A stretch of 64,000 bases of DNA from MWAR01 sp035388825 (GTDB lineage Bacteria > Muiribacteriota > Ozemobacteria > Ozemobacterales > Ozemobacteraceae): NCBI GenBank assembly GCA_035388825.1, contig DAOOQQ010000012.1:25717-89716 (forward strand), in the 5' to 3' direction. Under the pieces are notes generated by a model, which was given only the letters and a program-made list of their open reading frames with translations, did not search any database and was not told the DNA's origin. Numbering within the stretch: position 1 is the stretch's first letter; every line of letters begins with the position of its first letter. Shown piece after piece: positions 1-8,152 of the stretch. The translations under genes and the position numbers were made by a program.

Positions 1-1502
1 AATAATATTTTATCCGCCAGCTTCTCCCCCATCCGGTCGACGCCCAGCAGATCCTCCCGGCTCAGGCGGAACAGATCCGTCGCTTCCCCGACGAGGCCGG
101 CCGCGATCAGCCGGTCGATCAACTGCGGCCCCACGTTTTCGATCTCCATCATCGAGACGAAGTAGATGATCCGCCGGGCCAGCATGCCTTGACAGGCGGG
201 ATTCACGCACCGCACGACGGTCGACTCGCCCGCCTCGGGCTCGCTTTCCTCGACCTCGCGGCTGATGCGGGTCGCCTCTCCGCAGGCCGGACAGGCGGCG
301 GGGGGCTCGATCGGCGTCTCGGTGCCGGTACGCTCGTCCCGTCGCGCCTCGACCACGTAGGGAATGATGAACCCGGCCTTCTCGACGACGACGCGGTCCC
401 CCAGCCGGATGTCCTTCTCCCGGATCTGGTCCAGGTTGTGCAGGGAGGCCCGCGAGACCGTGGTGCCGCCCAGTTCGACCGGGTCGAGCACGGCGACGGG
501 CGTGATCTGCATCCGGCCGACCTGCCAGATAACCGAGGAGAGCCGCGTCACGGCCTGCTCCTGGGCGAACTTGTACGCGGTCGCCCAGCGCGGGGCTTTG
601 GCCGTCTCGCCGAGCTCGCGCCGCAGGGCCAGCGCGTCGACCTTCAGCACGACCCCGTCGATGTCAAAGTCCAGCTCCCGCCGGAGGCGGTCGGCCTCGT
701 AAATATATTCTTCAATATCTTCCAGGCTGTTGCACCGCCGCGCCGGCTCGTTCACCGTGAATCCCTGGCTCCGGAGGAAATCGAGGGAGTCCCAGTGGGT
801 GGCGAATCCCAGTTCCCGGGCCTGGGCGATGTCGTAGACCGTGACCCGCAGACCGCGCGCCGCCGCGACGGCCGGATCCAGGCTCTTCAGCGTGCCGGCC
901 GCCAGGTTGCGGCAGTTCTTGAACGGCTCCTCGCCGGCCTCGAGCCGCTCCCGGTTCAGGACGGTCAGCCGCGATCGGGGTACCCATACCTCCCCCCGCA
1001 CGTCCATGTCGAAGTCGCTCCCGATGCGCAGCGGCAGGGAACGAACGGTGCGGGCGTTGCCGGTCACGATGTCGCCCGTCTGGCCGTCGCCGCGCGTGAG
1101 GCCGGCCGCCAGTCGGCCGTCGCGATAGGTGAGGGAGATCGAAACCCCGTCGATCTTCAGCTCCGCCACGATCGGGAAGATCCGTTCGCCCGCGATCCGC
1201 TGCATCCGGCCGATCCAGTCGGCCAGATCCCCTCGGCTGTAGGCGTTGTCGAGGCTCATCATCGGGACGCGGTGCCGCGCCGTGTCGAACGAGGTCGCAA
1301 CACCCCCGACCCGACAGGTGGGAGAGTCGGGCGTGGCGAGCTCCGGGTGCTTCTCTTCCAGGTGCCGCAGTTCGGCCATCAGCGCGTCGAACTCGGCGTC
1401 GCCGATCTCGGGCGCATGTTTCACGTAATATAGCCACTCGTGGCGCCGGATCTGGCTCCGGAGCTGCTCCACCCGCCCGGCCGGATCGTGATGCTCGGTC
1501 AT
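1..1502 (-). CDS. ligA: NAD-dependent DNA ligase LigA (C-terminus cut by window edge)
   Basis: LigA seals nicks in double-stranded DNA with NAD+ as cofactor, in replication and repair. Reading from the ATG at 1502, 500 codons stay open to the window edge. An Ia-type N-terminus with YY is followed by SLDNAYSRGDL, then the adenylation motif KIDG with the nucleotidyl lysine at about K116. Farther on are the OB-fold region and a four-cysteine zinc finger (CPAC ... CVNPAC, about 405-437), then the start of the helix-hairpin-helix region. The rest of the HhH region and the BRCT domain lie outside. The start is 18 nt downstream of the preceding propeller gene, so the two are probably co-transcribed. 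Family assignment is certain. Confidence 0.97.
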   Translation of the reverse strand, partial: MTEHHDPAGRVEQLRSQIRRHEWLYYVKHAPEIGDAEFDALMAELRHLEEKHPELATPDSPTCRVGGVATSFDTARHRVPMMSLDNAYSRGDLADWIGRMQRIAGERIFPIVAELKIDGVSISLTYRDGRLAAGLTRGDGQTGDIVTGNARTVRSLPLRIGSDFDMDVRGEVWVPRSRLTVLNRERLEAGEEPFKNCRNLAAGTLKSLDPAVAAARGLRVTVYDIAQARELGFATHWDSLDFLRSQGFTVNEPARRCNSLEDIEEYIYEADRLRRELDFDIDGVVLKVDALALRRELGETAKAPRWATAYKFAQEQAVTRLSSVIWQVGRMQITPVAVLDPVELGGTTVSRASLHNLDQIREKDIRLGDRVVVEKAGFIIPYVVEARRDERTGTETPIEPPAACPACGEATRISREVEESEPEAGESTVVRCVNPACQGMLARRIIYFVSMMEIENVGPQLIDRLIAAGLVGEATDLFRLSREDLLGVDRMGEKLADKIL

Positions 1503-1520
1503 CGTGGTTTCCCGGGCCGG

Positions 1521-2756
1521 TCAGCGGTCGAAGGCATCGAGCGCCAGCGCCTGGACACCGCCCGAGGTGCCTACCCACAGCGTGCCGGAAGAGAGCGCCA
1601 GCGAGGTCACGTCCGAGGCGAGCAGCCCGTCCGCAGGTGTGAGGACGCGTGTCAGACCGCCCCGGATCCGGACCAGACCCTCCGGACAGCCCGCCCATAC
1701 GTCCTCGCCCACCGGAACGACCGCGTCGACCCGGTCGGTCGGCATGCTCCGGGAGCGGTTGAACACCTCCCACTCGGCCCGGGTGCCGGTGAACAGCTGC
1801 TCGATCGGGGTGCGGAGCCGGCAGAGCCCGGCGGGCGTCGCCGCCCAGACGGCCCCCGCTTTCGATACCGCCAGCGATAGAATCCAGTTGTGGGCGAGAT
1901 TCGTCGCGAACATGTCGATCGTGTGCCAGGCCGTGGGATTCGCCGCCGGCTGCCGCGTGTCCCAGATGCTCAGACCGTCGTCATTCCCGCACAAGGCCCA
2001 GAAACCCAGCCGCGCGACGGCGCCGATCCACAGGTCGGCCAGGCCGCCGTTCGAGATCCGCTTCGTGACCGTCTCGAACCGGCCGTCCGGAAGCCGGAAG
2101 GAGATGCCGTTCTGGGTGCCGATCCACAGGATCGCTCCGTCCCAGGCCAGCGTCCAGACCATGTCGTGAGCGAGTCCGTCGGCGGCCGTGAACCGCTCGA
2201 ACCGCCGCCCGTCCGTGGTCCGGAACAGTCCCTCGTAACTGCCGATCCAGAGCGCCGCCCCGTCGTGCGCCAGCGAGGTGGCCGGCCGCGCAGGAAAGCC
2301 CCCGTCTCGGGGCGTCATCTGCGTCACCTGGCCGGCCGCGATCCGCGCCAGGCCGTCCTCGGTCGCGACCCACACCTGCCCGTCGGGGGCCGGCAGGATC
2401 GCCCGGACGGCGGGCAGCGGCGCGACGACCTGCCACCAGGCCGGAATGCTGCGCATCACCGACGGGCCCGTTCCGGCGAACTGGGCCGGAGTGACGACCG
2501 GCGGCTTGTCTCCGGGAGTCACGACGGGAATCCGCTCCTCGCTCCGGGGGATCGGGGCATTGGGCGGGAGCGGTGGAGGCGTCATGACGATGGGCTGCGA
2601 GGTGTTCGCGACGGGCGGAAGAAGCTGCGGTGTCGCGGCTTGTTCCGGTCGGCCGAACCGCATGCTGTAGAGAAGCGTGAAGACGAGGATCAGCCCGGCC
2701 CAGAACGCCAGATTCGAGCCGTTGGGGTCTCGGGCAAGGGGGTGTTTCGGTGTCAT
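1521..2756 (-). CDS. membrane-anchored beta-propeller protein (Reg_prop-like repeats)
   Basis: One N-terminal transmembrane helix (about residues 17-35) and a proline-rich linker (about 40-95) precede a propeller of roughly 300 residues. At least six blades are visible by their repeated closing strands: VWVATEDGLARI, LWIGSYEGLFRT, LWIGTQNGISF, VWAATPAGLCRL, VWAGCPEGLVRI and LWVGTSGGVQAL. This pattern is typical of the two-component-regulator propeller family, where such domains sense extracytoplasmic ligands, but here there is no kinase or output domain. It lies 16 nt after a periplasmic binding protein and 18 nt before ligA. Function unknown; it could be a sensor or scaffold on the outer face of the inner membrane. 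Confidence 0.8.
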   Translation of the reverse strand: MTPKHPLARDPNGSNLAFWAGLILVFTLLYSMRFGRPEQAATPQLLPPVANTSQPIVMTPPPLPPNAPIPRSEERIPVVTPGDKPPVVTPAQFAGTGPSVMRSIPAWWQVVAPLPAVRAILPAPDGQVWVATEDGLARIAAGQVTQMTPRDGGFPARPATSLAHDGAALWIGSYEGLFRTTDGRRFERFTAADGLAHDMVWTLAWDGAILWIGTQNGISFRLPDGRFETVTKRISNGGLADLWIGAVARLGFWALCGNDDGLSIWDTRQPAANPTAWHTIDMFATNLAHNWILSLAVSKAGAVWAATPAGLCRLRTPIEQLFTGTRAEWEVFNRSRSMPTDRVDAVVPVGEDVWAGCPEGLVRIRGGLTRVLTPADGLLASDVTSLALSSGTLWVGTSGGVQALALDAFDR

Positions 2757-2772
2757 CGGTTCCCTCCCGTCC

Positions 2773-3900
2773 TTACGATTCCGTGGGGACGAACCGGCCG
2801 GCCTTCACGACCGACAGTTCGACCGGGCGCGTTTCGTTGCCGGTCGCGTCGAGACCGCCCGGGCCGGTCACACCCTGATAGGCGGAGATGCCGGCGAGCG
2901 CCTCCCGCACCGGGATCCCCCGCTCGCCCGCAGTCCGGAACGCCGTGGCGGCAAGCTGGAGCGCATCATACCCGTGCGCCGCGAACGAGTCGGCTTCGGT
3001 GCCGTACGCCCGCTGGTAGTCTTCCAGGAACCGGCGCGTCACCTCGCCCCCGCGGGTCGGGTTGAACGGCATCGTGACGAGCGCCCCTTCGGCCGCCGGA
3101 CCCGCCAGATCGAGGAAGCCGGTCGTCGCCATCCCGTCGCCGCCCAGGATCGGCATCCGCATCCCCAGCTCCCGCGCCTGGCGCACGATGAGCGCGGATT
3201 CGCGGGCAAGGCCCCAGACCAGCAGCCCGTCGGGATTCTGCTGGCGGATCGATTCCAGCAGGGGCGAGAAGTTGGTCATGCCGGAATCGAACGCGACGCT
3301 GACGGGAATCGCCTGGCCGAGCGCCGCTGCCTTCTCGGCATATACGCGCGCCCCCATGGAGCCATACTTGTTGCTGTCGTGGATGATCGCCACCCGGCGC
3401 AGATTCAGCCGCCGGACGGCCGTGCGGGCCAGGGATTCGGCCTGAACCGTGTCATCGCTGAGACACCGGAAGGTATACCGGAACCCGACCCGCGTGATGA
3501 ACGGATTCGTGCTGACCGAGGTCAGCAGCGGCACGCGGGCGCGCTCGCAGATCCGCTGCACGTTCATCGTCGCATCCGAGCTCACGGCGCCGATCACGAG
3601 CGCGACGTTCTGCCGGTAGATCAGCTCCCGCGTCGCCTCGGCCGCGACGAGCTTGTCGTTCGACTCGTCGAGATACACCAGCTCCACGGTTCGGCCGCCG
3701 ATGCCGCCGGCCGCATTGATGGCCGTGGCCGCGAGATTCAGCCCGTTGCGCATCGCCAGCCCGTACACGGCCGTCGAGCCGGAAAGCGGTGCGATGACAC
3801 CGATCTTCAGCGTGTTCCCGCCGGTCCCCAGGCCCGCCCAGATCAGTGAGCCGATCACCAGAAGGGCGACGAGCTGGGGAAAACCGAAGACATGTTTCAT
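2773..3900 (-). CDS. ABC-type branched-chain amino-acid-like substrate-binding protein
   Basis: A type I periplasmic binding protein of the LivJ/LivK (Peripla_BP_6) family. A hydrophobic N-terminal export segment is followed by IGVIAPLSGSTAVYG, then AAGGIGGRTVELVYLDE, and the typical GAVSSDATMNV and YDALQLAATAF stretches. I choose ATG 3900 because GGAGG lies 8 nt upstream; an in-frame ATG at 3915 would place that Shine-Dalgarno inside the gene. No permease or ATPase gene is nearby, so it may serve a distant transporter or act as an orphan receptor. The next gene encodes an extracytoplasmic propeller protein, which suggests a joint sensing role (inference). Ligand cannot be read from the sequence. 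Confidence 0.88.
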   Translation of the reverse strand: MKHVFGFPQLVALLVIGSLIWAGLGTGGNTLKIGVIAPLSGSTAVYGLAMRNGLNLAATAINAAGGIGGRTVELVYLDESNDKLVAAEATRELIYRQNVALVIGAVSSDATMNVQRICERARVPLLTSVSTNPFITRVGFRYTFRCLSDDTVQAESLARTAVRRLNLRRVAIIHDSNKYGSMGARVYAEKAAALGQAIPVSVAFDSGMTNFSPLLESIRQQNPDGLLVWGLARESALIVRQARELGMRMPILGGDGMATTGFLDLAGPAAEGALVTMPFNPTRGGEVTRRFLEDYQRAYGTEADSFAAHGYDALQLAATAFRTAGERGIPVREALAGISAYQGVTGPGGLDATGNETRPVELSVVKAGRFVPTES

Positions 3901-3927
3901 CCCACGCTCCTCCATGACGAAAAGTAT

Positions 3928-3946
3928 GTATTATTAGATATAATAC
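3928..3946. promoter_or_regulatory. AT-rich palindrome upstream of the binding-protein gene
   Basis: A perfect inverted repeat with 7-bp arms, GTATTAT and ATAATAC, separated by TAGAT. It sits in the 52-nt gap between the small membrane protein gene and the binding-protein gene. In such a GC-rich context it could be an operator or a minus-strand promoter region. It shares the core ATTAGATA..ATACT with the palindrome near 6974. Confidence 0.4.
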
Positions 3947-3952
3947 TGAAGG

Positions 3953-4321
3953 TCATCCGCCGACGGCGGTCTTGATGTAGGGCAGCATCAGCAGAAGAAT
4001 TCCGATATACAGGGCCATCGAGAAGAAAAACAGCAGGGTGAAGAAGAAAAACGGGCTTTCCCGCACGATCTTGCGGAAAAACTCGCCCTCGACCTCCTCC
4101 TTGGGCCGGAATTTCCGGGAGAACTTGTCGAAGACGAACACCGTCAGCGCGCCCAGGCCGATGAAGCCGAACGAAAAGCCGAAGCCCGTGGCGAAGATCC
4201 AGGTGTGCTGGTGGTTCGGCGCGGCTGAAAACAGCAGCCACGAGGCGCCGAGACTGATCACGAGCAGCGAGCAGAAGACGACCGAGGCCCAGAACAACCA
4301 TGCCCAGAGGAATTCTTTCAT
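3953..4321 (-). CDS. small three-helix membrane protein, unknown
   Basis: A 122-residue protein with three likely transmembrane segments (about 5-30, 43-65 and 90-115) and a charged loop containing FSRKFRPKEEVEGEF. I recognise no family. It lies 9 nt downstream of the MazG-like gene and 52 nt upstream of the binding-protein gene on the same strand. It has ordinary codon usage for the window apart from phenylalanine-rich helices. Function unknown. Confidence 0.6.
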   Translation of the reverse strand: MKEFLWAWLFWASVVFCSLLVISLGASWLLFSAAPNHQHTWIFATGFGFSFGFIGLGALTVFVFDKFSRKFRPKEEVEGEFFRKIVRESPFFFFTLLFFFSMALYIGILLLMLPYIKTAVGG

Positions 4322-4330
4322 GGCAGGGCC

Positions 4331-4792
4331 TCAGGACCGCACTTTTTCCCAGGTGCCGCGGAAGCGGTCAGCCGGGTATTTGCGCCGGTTCTTCCCCATC
4401 TTCTGCTGAAGCGCCGCGGCCAGGTCGATTTCGAGAATGTTCGATAAACTCAGCAGATAGGCAAGCACATCGGCCATCTCGTCGGCGATCTCGCCGCGCT
4501 TGGCATGCGTAAGCTCGGCCGGCGAAGGGTGTTCCCATTGGAAATGCTCGAGCAGCTCGGCCGCTTCGATCGCGACCGATGCCGCCACATTCTTCGGTGT
4601 GTGATACGAAGACCATTCCCGTTCGGAGATGAATGCCCGGACGAGATCCTTCAGCGCCTCGACCGTCGTCACGTGATCCGAAAAGGTTGCGGTACCCGTG
4701 GTTGTCGGGGATTCAGAAGGGGGAGTCTGCGCCCGGACGGCGCGCTTCGGGGAGGTGGGGGTCGGGGTGGCGCTCGTGGCTCGTCTGGTCAT
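4331..4792 (-). CDS. MazG-like nucleotide pyrophosphohydrolase
   Basis: All-alpha NTP pyrophosphatase of the MazG/dCTPase-like superfamily, which hydrolyses (d)NTPs to monophosphate and PPi, often to clean up non-canonical nucleotides. The metal-binding signature is present: EAAELLEHFQW (about 75-85) and, some 20 residues later, DEMADVLAYLL. The first roughly 35 residues are a Ser/Thr/Pro/Arg-rich tail not typical of the family, and no good Shine-Dalgarno precedes ATG 4792, so the true start may lie downstream. The gene begins 18 nt after the M28 peptidase and probably belongs to the same transcript. Confidence 0.85.
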   Translation of the reverse strand: MTRRATSATPTPTSPKRAVRAQTPPSESPTTTGTATFSDHVTTVEALKDLVRAFISEREWSSYHTPKNVAASVAIEAAELLEHFQWEHPSPAELTHAKRGEIADEMADVLAYLLSLSNILEIDLAAALQQKMGKNRRKYPADRFRGTWEKVRS

Positions 4793-4810
4793 GGGTGGGT
4801 GGTCGCGGGG

Positions 4811-6145
4811 TCACTCGCGGGCAAGGCGTTCGACCGAGGCCGCTTCGGCCAGCATCGCGGCGTTGAGCCGAAGAATCTGCCAGGCGAGATCCAGATTCAC
4901 CTTCTCGAATGTGTCGGTGACCTGGTGATACGTCGGATTGTCGTCATACTCGGATTCGATCGTCAGCACCGTCGGAACCTGCTTCTTCAGGAACGGTACG
5001 TGATCCGAGCCCCAGGGATTCGTGCTGATCTGCGTCGAGAGGGTGGTGTGGGCCGCGGCGAGCTCGGCCATGCGCTCGGCCATCTCGCGGTTGAAGGCGG
5101 CCGTTTCGAGCACCATCGACAGCGGCGCCTTGGCGTCGAATCCGATCATGTCCATATTGATCACGGCCCGCAGATTGGCCAGTTCGGCCGGCGGCAGCGC
5201 CGCCACGTAGGCTTTCGAGCCGAGCAGGCCCTGCTCCTCGCCCATGACAAGAACATACCGCACGCTCGCCCGGCCCTTGCGGCCCTGCATCAGACGCGCG
5301 AGGGCGAGCACGCCGGCGGCCCCCGAACCGTTGTCGTCAGCTCCCGGAGCGAGGGTCGAGGCTTTCGGCGAGGTGCTGTCGAGGTGGCCGAGAATGATCA
5401 CTTCCCCGGCGTTCGCCGGATCGAAGCCCGGCTGAACCGCCTCGATGTTCGCGCTGGGCGCTCCGGCGCTGCCGAACGCCTGTCGGCGCACCTGCAACCC
5501 CATCGCGGTGAGGGAGCGTTCGACATACGCGAGGGCTTTCGCCCCGCCCGCAGAGTAGGTGGAGCGGGTCTGGAGGTCAGCGAGGGCTTTCAGGTCGGCG
5601 GCGAACGCTTCACGATCGATGCGGTCGACGAATGCTCCGATGGGATCCTCGGCTGATGGTCGGGACCGGCCGGGCCGGCTCGGCGGCGTCAGAACGACGG
5701 TATCGGCGGGAAGCGGGTCGATGCGGGTGAAGTCGGAAAGCCAGCGGGAGATGCCCATCCGGGCCGTTTCATTGGCCAGGACCACGTGGTAACCCTGGCG
5801 CCTCAGCAGCGTGCGGACGCCGGGAAACACCTTCCCGCGCAGCGCCGGGTCCTTGGTCGCCAGCAGCCAGGCTTCTTCGCCCGGCCGGAACGGCGTGGCA
5901 GGAACCTCGGGGTGCCGCCGGACGATACTCTCGGCGAGACGACCCCGGCAGATGACGACGGTGTTCGCCCCGATCGTGGTCCAGGCGAGCTGCGCATCGT
6001 CGCTTTTCGAGATCACCGATTTCGCCGTCTCCACCGGCAGGCTGATCGCCCAGCGGCTCTCCGGTTCGGCCGCTCCGGCGTTCGAACATCCGAGAACGAC
6101 GGCAAACAGGGCCCCGGCCAGCAGAGAAGTCGTGCGTCGAATCAT
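4811..6145 (-). CDS. secreted M28-family zinc aminopeptidase
   Basis: A 444-residue exported metallopeptidase. The N-terminus looks like a signal sequence with a possible lipobox (VVLGC, Cys20). After a pro-region of about 180 residues comes the M28 catalytic domain with all five zinc positions in order: H254 in GHLDSTS, D270 in GADDNGSG, the EE pair 303-304 in MGEEQGLLGS, D332 in NMDMIGFD and H382 in WGSDHVPF. Family members release N-terminal amino acids from peptides, outside the cytoplasm. It heads the possible minus-strand operon that runs to ligA. Confidence 0.92.
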   Translation of the reverse strand: MIRRTTSLLAGALFAVVLGCSNAGAAEPESRWAISLPVETAKSVISKSDDAQLAWTTIGANTVVICRGRLAESIVRRHPEVPATPFRPGEEAWLLATKDPALRGKVFPGVRTLLRRQGYHVVLANETARMGISRWLSDFTRIDPLPADTVVLTPPSRPGRSRPSAEDPIGAFVDRIDREAFAADLKALADLQTRSTYSAGGAKALAYVERSLTAMGLQVRRQAFGSAGAPSANIEAVQPGFDPANAGEVIILGHLDSTSPKASTLAPGADDNGSGAAGVLALARLMQGRKGRASVRYVLVMGEEQGLLGSKAYVAALPPAELANLRAVINMDMIGFDAKAPLSMVLETAAFNREMAERMAELAAAHTTLSTQISTNPWGSDHVPFLKKQVPTVLTIESEYDDNPTYHQVTDTFEKVNLDLAWQILRLNAAMLAEAASVERLARE

Positions 6146-6247
6146 GCATTCCTCCGTCGGGGGTCACCCGACCCGTTTTCCGCCATCATACCAGTACTCC
6201 CGGGAAAATGTATACCGTTCCCGTGGCCATGCAGAGGTTCCACGCCT

Positions 6248-6260
6248 CATCCGCAGATGA
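6248..6260. repeat. copy of dispersed 13-mer CATCCGCAGATGA
   Basis: The same 13 bases occur at 15048-15060 inside a larger inverted-repeat element. This copy lies between the M28 peptidase and the rhodanese terminator. It may be a remnant of a dispersed intergenic repeat family. Confidence 0.4.
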
Positions 6261-6288
6261 AAGAGAGAAGGGCATGACCAAAAAGAAA

Positions 6289-6311
6289 CTCCCGGGCAGG
6301 GCGCCCGGGAG
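6289..6311 (-). terminator. rho-independent terminator of the rhodanese gene
   Basis: A perfect 9-bp stem (CTCCCGGGC / GCCCGGGAG) with a 5-nt loop. On the minus strand it is followed by TTTCTTTTT. It lies 50 nt past the rhodanese stop codon. Confidence 0.85.
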
Positions 6312-6361
6312 GAAAAGCGGTTTCGTCGTTCAGGAGGAATGGGAGTGAACCGGAATCGGGA

Positions 6362-6889
6362 TCACTGCTTCACAGGAGGTTTCTCGACCTCATACCCGGC
6401 TTCGATCCAGCCGGCAATGCCCTCGGGATACTCGAGGAGGTTCTTGTAGCCCAGGGATTTGAGGTGCTCGAACAGCTTGTGGCTTGCAGGACATTTGAGA
6501 TTGGAACAGTATGTAATGATCAGCGACTCCTTCTCGGGAAGAATCTTGAGAATTTCGCTGACCTTGCTGTCGGCGTTCAGGGATTTCGCGCCGGGAATGC
6601 GGCGGCCGTCATCGTATTTGCCGCTCCGGGCGTCGAGAATCGTGAGGGGCACCTTGGACTGCAGCAGGGCCCGAAGCCCCGCGGTGGTGATATTGGAACC
6701 GCCATGGATGTGCTTGGGGGATTCCACGGGCTTCTCTGAAGAAGTTGTCGAACAGACTCCGTCGGGGCACTGGGCTTCGGTTTTCCCCGGCGATTTCTCC
6801 GGCCCGCAGCTTCCGCACCCGGCCTCAATCGTGGGCACACCCACGAACGCAAGGGCCAGGACGAGGAGACAAACGACAATGATTCTCAT
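6362..6889 (-). CDS. exported rhodanese-domain protein with Cys-rich N-terminus
   Basis: A 175-residue protein. A signal peptide (about 1-23) leads into a cysteine-rich stretch (CGSCG and CPDGVC, about 25-46), then a rhodanese domain (about 65-172) with LDARSG, the IPGAKSLN strand and the active-site loop YCSNLKCPAS. The catalytic cysteine is C128, with a second cysteine at C133. Rhodaneses transfer sulfane sulfur; an extracytoplasmic single-domain form may act on thiosulfate, polysulfide or metalloid compounds. The extra cysteines could bind metal or carry persulfide (inference). It has its own terminator and an AT-rich palindrome upstream, so it is probably a separately regulated single gene. 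Confidence 0.9.
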   Translation of the reverse strand: MRIIVVCLLVLALAFVGVPTIEAGCGSCGPEKSPGKTEAQCPDGVCSTTSSEKPVESPKHIHGGSNITTAGLRALLQSKVPLTILDARSGKYDDGRRIPGAKSLNADSKVSEILKILPEKESLIITYCSNLKCPASHKLFEHLKSLGYKNLLEYPEGIAGWIEAGYEVEKPPVKQ

Positions 6890-6957
6890 GGTGATGACCT
6901 CCTATGTGAAGGCTGATCTCATTCTGAATGAACGAGGTTTTGATGATGCAAAACATA

Positions 6958-6990
6958 TTAGCCTCATCTAACCTAATTAGATAATACTAA
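6958..6990. promoter_or_regulatory. AT-rich imperfect palindrome in divergent rhodanese/PfkB region
   Basis: A 33-bp imperfect palindrome centred on 6974. Inner arms ATCTAA (6966-6971) and TTAGAT (6977-6982) match perfectly; outer arms TTAG (6958-6961) and CTAA (6987-6990) also match. It lies 69 nt upstream of the rhodanese start, in the most AT-rich part of this gap, and resembles a dimeric repressor operator. No regulator gene is adjacent. Confidence 0.45.
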
Positions 6991-7114
6991 CATACGGTTC
7001 GTTTGGCAAGTAAAATCTTTTTTTCACAAGAAAGCCGTTGCGGTTGCGGGATGACGTCACCCCAAAAACGTGGTACAAACGGAGAAATCGAGGAAGCGCG
7101 AGAGGGGAGAGAAC

Positions 7115-8020
7115 ATGGCCGGTATCCTGGTGTGCGGATTGACGAATCTCGAGACGACGGTGCGCGTGGATGGATTTCCGGTGGGCTACTTCCCGGTCAG
7201 GTATGTCGAAAACGGCGTCCGGGCCACGGCCTCGGGGGTCGGATTCAATGTCTCACGGGCGCTTACGCATCTCGGAAACGAGGTGAGCTTCCTCTCCATC
7301 GTCGGCGATGACGCTGCCGGTGCCGTCTGTCGCGCCGCGATTCGGGCGGCGGGTATCGACGATGCCAATCTCCTCGACATCCCCGGCGGAACCGCTCATT
7401 CGGCAATCCTGTACGATCCCGACGGCCGGCGCCAGATTCATCTCGATCTCCGGAAGATGCAGGAGTCGGCGTATCCGGCGGCGCGATTCGCGGCGGCGGT
7501 GCGCGATGCCGGGCTGGCCGTGCTGTGCAACATCAACTTCGCCCGCCCGCTGCTGACCGAGGCGCGACGGCTCGGCAAGCTCATCGCCACCGATCTCCAT
7601 GCGCTCGCCTCACTCGACGATGCGTATAACCGCGACTGGCTCGAGCACGCCGATATCGTATTCCTCAGCCATGAACATCTGCCCTGCGAGCCTGAAGAGT
7701 TCGGTGGGGAGCTGCTCGCCCGGTTCCCGGCCCGTATCGCGGTGATCGGCCTGGGAAGCGACGGCGCGCTGCTTCTCGAACGCGGCGCGCCGCCCCGGCG
7801 GTTCCCGGCCGTCACGCCCCGGCCGACGGTGAACACGATCGGCGCCGGTGATGCCCTCTTCGCCTGCTTCCTCGACGGCTGGCTCCGCTTCGGCGATGCT
7901 TCGAAGGCTCTCCGGCGCGCCGTCTTCTACGCCGGCTGGAAGATCGGCGGAAACGGCGGTGCCGACGGACTTCTATCCGCCGCCGACCTCGACGCACGCG
8001 GCCGCGAAGGCGGATTTTGA
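7115..8020 (+). CDS. PfkB-family carbohydrate/nucleoside kinase
   Basis: A 301-residue ribokinase-fold kinase that phosphorylates a sugar or nucleoside hydroxyl with ATP. It carries the N-terminal PfkB signature (GVGFNVSRALTHLGNEV, about 41-57) and the C-terminal signature with the anion hole and catalytic aspartate NTIGAGD (about 240-246). I place the start at ATG 7115 because AGGGGAG lies 7-13 nt upstream; an earlier in-frame start at 7070 has no such site. Substrate specificity cannot be assigned. It is divergent from the rhodanese gene and 132 nt upstream of a SagB-type gene. Confidence 0.9.
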   Translation: MAGILVCGLTNLETTVRVDGFPVGYFPVRYVENGVRATASGVGFNVSRALTHLGNEVSFLSIVGDDAAGAVCRAAIRAAGIDDANLLDIPGGTAHSAILYDPDGRRQIHLDLRKMQESAYPAARFAAAVRDAGLAVLCNINFARPLLTEARRLGKLIATDLHALASLDDAYNRDWLEHADIVFLSHEHLPCEPEEFGGELLARFPARIAVIGLGSDGALLLERGAPPRRFPAVTPRPTVNTIGAGDALFACFLDGWLRFGDASKALRRAVFYAGWKIGGNGGADGLLSAADLDARGREGGF

Positions 8021-8152
8021 CACGGACGGCTCGCGGGCGCTATCCTGCGAAGAACGACATCCCGATCCCGGGATGTGACTGTGGTAACAAGGCACATCAT
8101 ATATAAATAGAGTTATAAAGATGTCTATTGAGGAACGGAATGGGAGGATGAG

